From an uncultured Oscillospiraceae bacterium (GTDB lineage Bacteria > Bacillota > Clostridia > Oscillospirales > Acutalibacteraceae): DNA of 8,515 bases. Both the position numbers and the translations under genes were made by a program. The DNA lies in assembly GCA_900553525.1 (NCBI GenBank), contig USDZ01000065.1:1-8515 (forward strand). Reading direction: 5' to 3'. Below, piece after piece: positions 6,177-8,515 of this stretch. Under the pieces are notes generated by a model. That model was not told the DNA's origin. It saw nothing but the letters and a program-made list of their open reading frames with translations, and did no database searches. Numbering within the stretch: the stretch's first letter is position 1; every line of letters starts with the position of its first letter.

Positions 6177-7622
6177 ATGGAAGAAAAGCTTACCACCATG
6201 ACGGGACGATATGAAACCGATATATCCATGCTTGAAAAACAACTGCGGCTAGAGGCCAGTTTTGATCTGCTAGGGCGAAAAATCCAGATTGGCGGCCGCC
6301 GGGCAACCCTGTATTTTGTAGATGGCTTCGTCAAAGACGAGGTAATGGAGAAAATTCTGGAATACCTGATGAAACTGACGCCGGAAGATATGGAAAAGCG
6401 ACAGAATACGGAGGAGTTTTCCCGGCATTTCATGACTTATGTGGAGGTGTCTCCGGCTGCGGATATTCCGGCGGTGATTACAGGGATCCTGTCGGGAACG
6501 CTTGCCCTGATCATCGAAGGATTCGGACAGGCGGTCATGATTGATGCGCGGACATACCCGGCCCGTGGCGTGGAGGAACCGGAAGATGATAAGGTTCTAC
6601 GGGGTGCCCACGACGGTTTTGTGGAAACCCTGATTTTCAACACCGCGCTGATACGGCGGCGCATACGGGATCCACAGTTGACGATGGAATATCTCCAAAT
6701 CGGAACCACTTCCAAAACCGATCTTGTCCTTTGTTACATGGACGAGCGGGTGAATCATAAGCAACTGCGGGAGTTGCGGGATAAACTCAAGGGAATCCGG
6801 ATCCCTTCCCTGACTATGGGACAGGAAAGCTTGTCGGAATGCCTGCTTCGCCGTCAGTGGTATAATCCCTTCCCGAAAGTACGGTATACGGAACGCCCGG
6901 ACTGCGCGAGCGCAAGTGTGGCCGAGGGAAAGATTCTGCTGATTGTGGACAACACCCCCGCCGTGATGATTTTGCCCACCACGATTTTTGACTTTATTCA
7001 GGACACCAACGACTTTTACTTTCCCCCTTTAGTGGGGACATATCTGCGTTTTGTCCGAGGCATCGTGTTCTTCCTCACCTTGTTTTTGACGCCGATCTGG
7101 TATCTGCTCATGCAAAACCCGGAAATGATTCCCCCTTGGCTGGAATTCGTCAGGATCAAGGAACCCAATATGGTGCCCATCATCATACAGTTGTTCGTTA
7201 TAGAGATTATGATCGACGGAGTAAAGCTGGCTTCTCTTAACACCCCCGGGGCTCTGAACAACGCTTTTGGGATGGTGGGAGCGCTTCTGCTGGGGGAATT
7301 TGCCATCACCGCAGGGCTGTTCGTGCCTGAGGTCATGCTGTATATGGCCTTTGTTGCCGTGGCCAATTTTACGCAGCCAAGTTATGAACTGGGATATGCC
7401 TTTAAATTATTCCGCATGCTTTTTCTCCTCTTGACCTGGCTGTTCAATCTGTGGGGGTTTGCAGCCGGCGTGATCCTGATGTTTGTTGTGCTGCTGACGA
7501 CTAAGACCATTTCTGGACGCAGCTATTTCTACCCGCTCATCCCCTTTGATGGAAAAGCGTTATGGGCGCTGATGGTGCGCAGACCGATCACCCGATACAA
7601 TGCCGGAGAAAAACGCCGTTAA
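6177..7622 (+). CDS. spoVAF: GerA-family spore germination protein, SpoVAF-like
   Basis: This membrane protein of 481 residues belongs to the GerA/SpoVAF family, found in the inner membrane of spores and involved in germinant-triggered ion or dipicolinic acid release. The soluble N-terminal part (about 1-285) contains GGRRATLYFVDGFVKDEVM (39-57) and YPARGVEEPEDDKVLRGAHDGFVETL, split at 127-140 and 141-152. It continues with NTALIRRRIRDP (155-166). The family RG-x-x-DGF-x-E-x-x-x-x-NTALIRRRIRDP signature is intact, and the EPEDDKV wording resembles SpoVAF more than GerAA subunits. The C-terminal half carries about five or six membrane segments (roughly 292-312, 332-348, 362-382, 384-398, 411-425 and 426-442). 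The start at ATG 6177 follows AAAGGA with eight bases spacing. The open frame continues upstream to 5868, but that is antisense to the Pro-rich gene. No other spoVA or gerB/gerC genes are adjacent. Family is sure, subfamily less so. Confidence 0.88.
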   Translation: MEEKLTTMTGRYETDISMLEKQLRLEASFDLLGRKIQIGGRRATLYFVDGFVKDEVMEKILEYLMKLTPEDMEKRQNTEEFSRHFMTYVEVSPAADIPAVITGILSGTLALIIEGFGQAVMIDARTYPARGVEEPEDDKVLRGAHDGFVETLIFNTALIRRRIRDPQLTMEYLQIGTTSKTDLVLCYMDERVNHKQLRELRDKLKGIRIPSLTMGQESLSECLLRRQWYNPFPKVRYTERPDCASASVAEGKILLIVDNTPAVMILPTTIFDFIQDTNDFYFPPLVGTYLRFVRGIVFFLTLFLTPIWYLLMQNPEMIPPWLEFVRIKEPNMVPIIIQLFVIEIMIDGVKLASLNTPGALNNAFGMVGALLLGEFAITAGLFVPEVMLYMAFVAVANFTQPSYELGYAFKLFRMLFLLLTWLFNLWGFAAGVILMFVVLLTTKTISGRSYFYPLIPFDGKALWALMVRRPITRYNAGEKRR

Positions 7623-7640
7623 GTGTGGTGCCATCCACAC
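7623..7640 (+). terminator. Short hairpin right after the spoVAF-like stop codon
   Basis: GTGTGG (7623-7628) pairs with CCACAC (7635-7640) around a six-base loop, starting one base after the stop codon. No T-tract follows, so it would be a weak intrinsic terminator at best; it may protect the mRNA 3' end instead. Confidence 0.35.
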
Positions 7641-7665
7641 GACTCTGCATATAGGAAGAGGGATC

Positions 7666-7695
7666 TTGCAGGGTACTGGGAAAATGTGCTATACT
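7666..7695 (+). promoter_or_regulatory. Extended -10 SigA-type promoter of the DUF951-prfA transcript
   Basis: A -10 TATACT (7690-7695) is preceded by TGC, giving an extended -10. A partial -35 TTGCAG (7666-7671) lies 18 bases upstream. The start point would be near 7702, giving a leader of about 60 bases before the ATG at 7762. This separates housekeeping prfA expression from the upstream sporulation gene. Confidence 0.7.
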
Positions 7696-7713
7696 AGGGC
7701 GCAGAGGATCAAT

Positions 7714-7744
7714 CAAACCGCTGGTTTGCCGGACCGGCGGCAAA
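7714..7744 (+). promoter_or_regulatory. Two overlapping leader hairpins before the DUF951 gene
   Basis: Hairpin one pairs CAAACC (7714-7719) with GGTTTG (7723-7728) around a three-base loop. Hairpin two pairs TTTGCCG (7725-7731) with CGGCAAA (7738-7744) around a six-base loop. The TTTG at 7725-7728 belongs to both, so they exclude each other. The second ends about 18 bases before the DUF951 start codon, close to its ribosome site. No known riboswitch class is recognised; regulation is inference. Confidence 0.45.
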
Positions 7745-7761
7745 ATATTGGGGGCGACGAA

Positions 7762-7956
7762 ATGGATGTGCGGGTCGGCGACATTTTGGAAATGAAGAAG
7801 CCCCACCCTTGCGGAAATCGCCGTTTCGCCGTACTACGGGTGGGAATGGACTTCCGACTCAAATGCGAGGGCTGCGGACATGAAATACTGGTTCCCCGCT
7901 TAAAAATTGAAAGGCATATCCGAAAAATCGAGCATCTTCAGGAGGAACACGGTTAG
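7762..7956 (+). CDS. DUF951 family small protein with Cys motif
   Basis: This is a 64-residue protein of the DUF951 family, conserved in Bacillota and without an established function. It starts MDVRVGDILEMKKPHPCG, carries C17 and a CEGCGH knuckle (C35, C38, H40), and ends in a basic, helical tail (LKIERHIRKIEHLQ). The cysteines and nearby histidines suggest a zinc site, and the basic tail would suit nucleic-acid or ribosome contact; both are inference. The ATG is preceded by a rather weak GGGGGC site seven bases upstream. The frame is open back to 7600, overlapping the end of the spoVAF-like gene, but the DUF951 homology begins at this ATG and the promoter lies inside that extension. The gene ends 41 bases before prfA and is probably cotranscribed with it. 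Confidence 0.88.
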   Translation: MDVRVGDILEMKKPHPCGNRRFAVLRVGMDFRLKCEGCGHEILVPRLKIERHIRKIEHLQEEHG

Positions 7957-7997
7957 CCCTGTCCGGTGCGTGGAATCGATGAAAGGACGGATGACCG

Positions 7998-8515
7998 ATG
8001 TTTGAACAGCTCGATCAGGTGGAGAGGCGGTTGGAAGAGATTACGCACCGCCTATGCGATCCCGGCGTAACCGCAAATCCGGAGGAATACAGGCGGCTGC
8101 TACAAGAGAGCAGCCGCCTGACCCCCTTGGTGGAAACCTACCGGCAGTATAAAAAGACAGAACAGGGTATGCGGGAGGCTCGAGAACTACTAAATGAAAG
8201 CGATCTGGATGAGGAGATCCGGCGTCTCGCGGAGGTAGAGTTTACAGAAAATAAAGATAAGCGCGAACGTCTGGCCGAAGAACTCAAAATTCTTCTTCTG
8301 CCCCACGATCCCAACGATGAACGAAGCGTGATCATGGAAATACGAGCCGGAGCCGGAGGAGAGGAGTCCGCCTTGTTTGCGGGAAGCCTCTATCGTATGT
8401 ATACGATGTATGCCGCGGCCCGGGGATACCGGACCGAAGTGGTCGGTTTCAATGAGACCGAACTCGGCGGATACAAAGAGATCAGTTTCCTTGTTTCCGG
8501 CGAAGGGGCGTACAG
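7998..8515 (+). CDS. prfA: Peptide chain release factor 1, N-terminal part (runs off right edge)
   Basis: This is the first 172 codons of RF1, the factor that reads UAA and UAG stop codons and triggers peptide release on the ribosome. The start MFEQLDQVERRLEEI, the DPGV motif at 21-24, and LLLPHDPNDERSVIMEIRAG (99-118) are typical. So is the conserved AGAGGEESALFAG (117-129) with the following LYRMYTMYA helix. ETELGGYKEI (153-162) and the SGEGAY stretch at 167-172 also match. The full RF1 N-terminus and the absence of an early frameshift site argue for RF1 rather than RF2. The codon-recognition loop and the GGQ motif lie beyond the window. The ATG follows AAAGGA at ten bases. An ATG at 7991 is out of frame. 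Confidence 0.96.
   Translation, partial: MFEQLDQVERRLEEITHRLCDPGVTANPEEYRRLLQESSRLTPLVETYRQYKKTEQGMREARELLNESDLDEEIRRLAEVEFTENKDKRERLAEELKILLLPHDPNDERSVIMEIRAGAGGEESALFAGSLYRMYTMYAAARGYRTEVVGFNETELGGYKEISFLVSGEGAY

Noticed and set aside
7600..7761. N-terminal extension of the DUF951 protein by 54 residues
   Set aside because: It would overlap the end of the spoVAF-like gene and run through the promoter and leader hairpins. DUF951 similarity starts at the ATG at 7762.

Overview
The window looks like chromosomal DNA of a spore-forming member of the Clostridia (Bacillota). The evidence is a GerA/SpoVAF-type spore germination membrane protein, a DUF951 small protein, strong GGAGG-type ribosome binding sites, GTG starts, SigA-type promoters, and the MEP isoprenoid pathway next to undecaprenyl-phosphate synthesis. 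Base composition is moderately G+C-rich and even along the window. An anaerobic gut-type Clostridia (Oscillospirales-like) is a reasonable guess, but the sequence alone does not prove it. There are no mobile elements, tRNAs, rRNAs or CRISPR arrays that I can see.

Region 1 (positions 1-4675, minus strand) is a housekeeping operon read right to left: pyrH, frr, uppS, cdsA, dxr, rseP (cut by the left edge). One clear SigA-like promoter at 4647-4675 drives it, and the genes are 0 to 66 bases apart. PyrH makes UDP and Frr recycles ribosomes. Dxr commits carbon to isoprenoids, UppS uses isoprenoids for the lipid carrier of wall synthesis, and CdsA makes CDP-diacylglycerol for phospholipids. RseP is an intramembrane protease. 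The order is the common bacterial one, but rpsB and tsf, which often precede pyrH, are absent here.

Region 2 (4676-6091) holds a non-coding stretch of about 280 bases with a strong hairpin, then two tandem paralogous minus-strand genes for small membrane proteins (DUF4190-like, with Pro/Tyr/Gln-rich N-terminal tails). They have their own extended -10 promoter, reading away from region 3.

Region 3 (6140-8515, plus strand) carries a solo spoVAF-like germination gene. An extended -10 promoter and a structured leader then lead into a DUF951 gene and prfA (peptide chain release factor 1), which is cut by the right edge.

Most of the window is conventional. The less explained items are the tandem DUF4190 pair, the overlapping hairpins in the DUF951-prfA leader, the large hairpin at 4837-4881, and the placement of a SpoVAF-like gene outside a spoVA operon. 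I found no convincing new multi-gene system.
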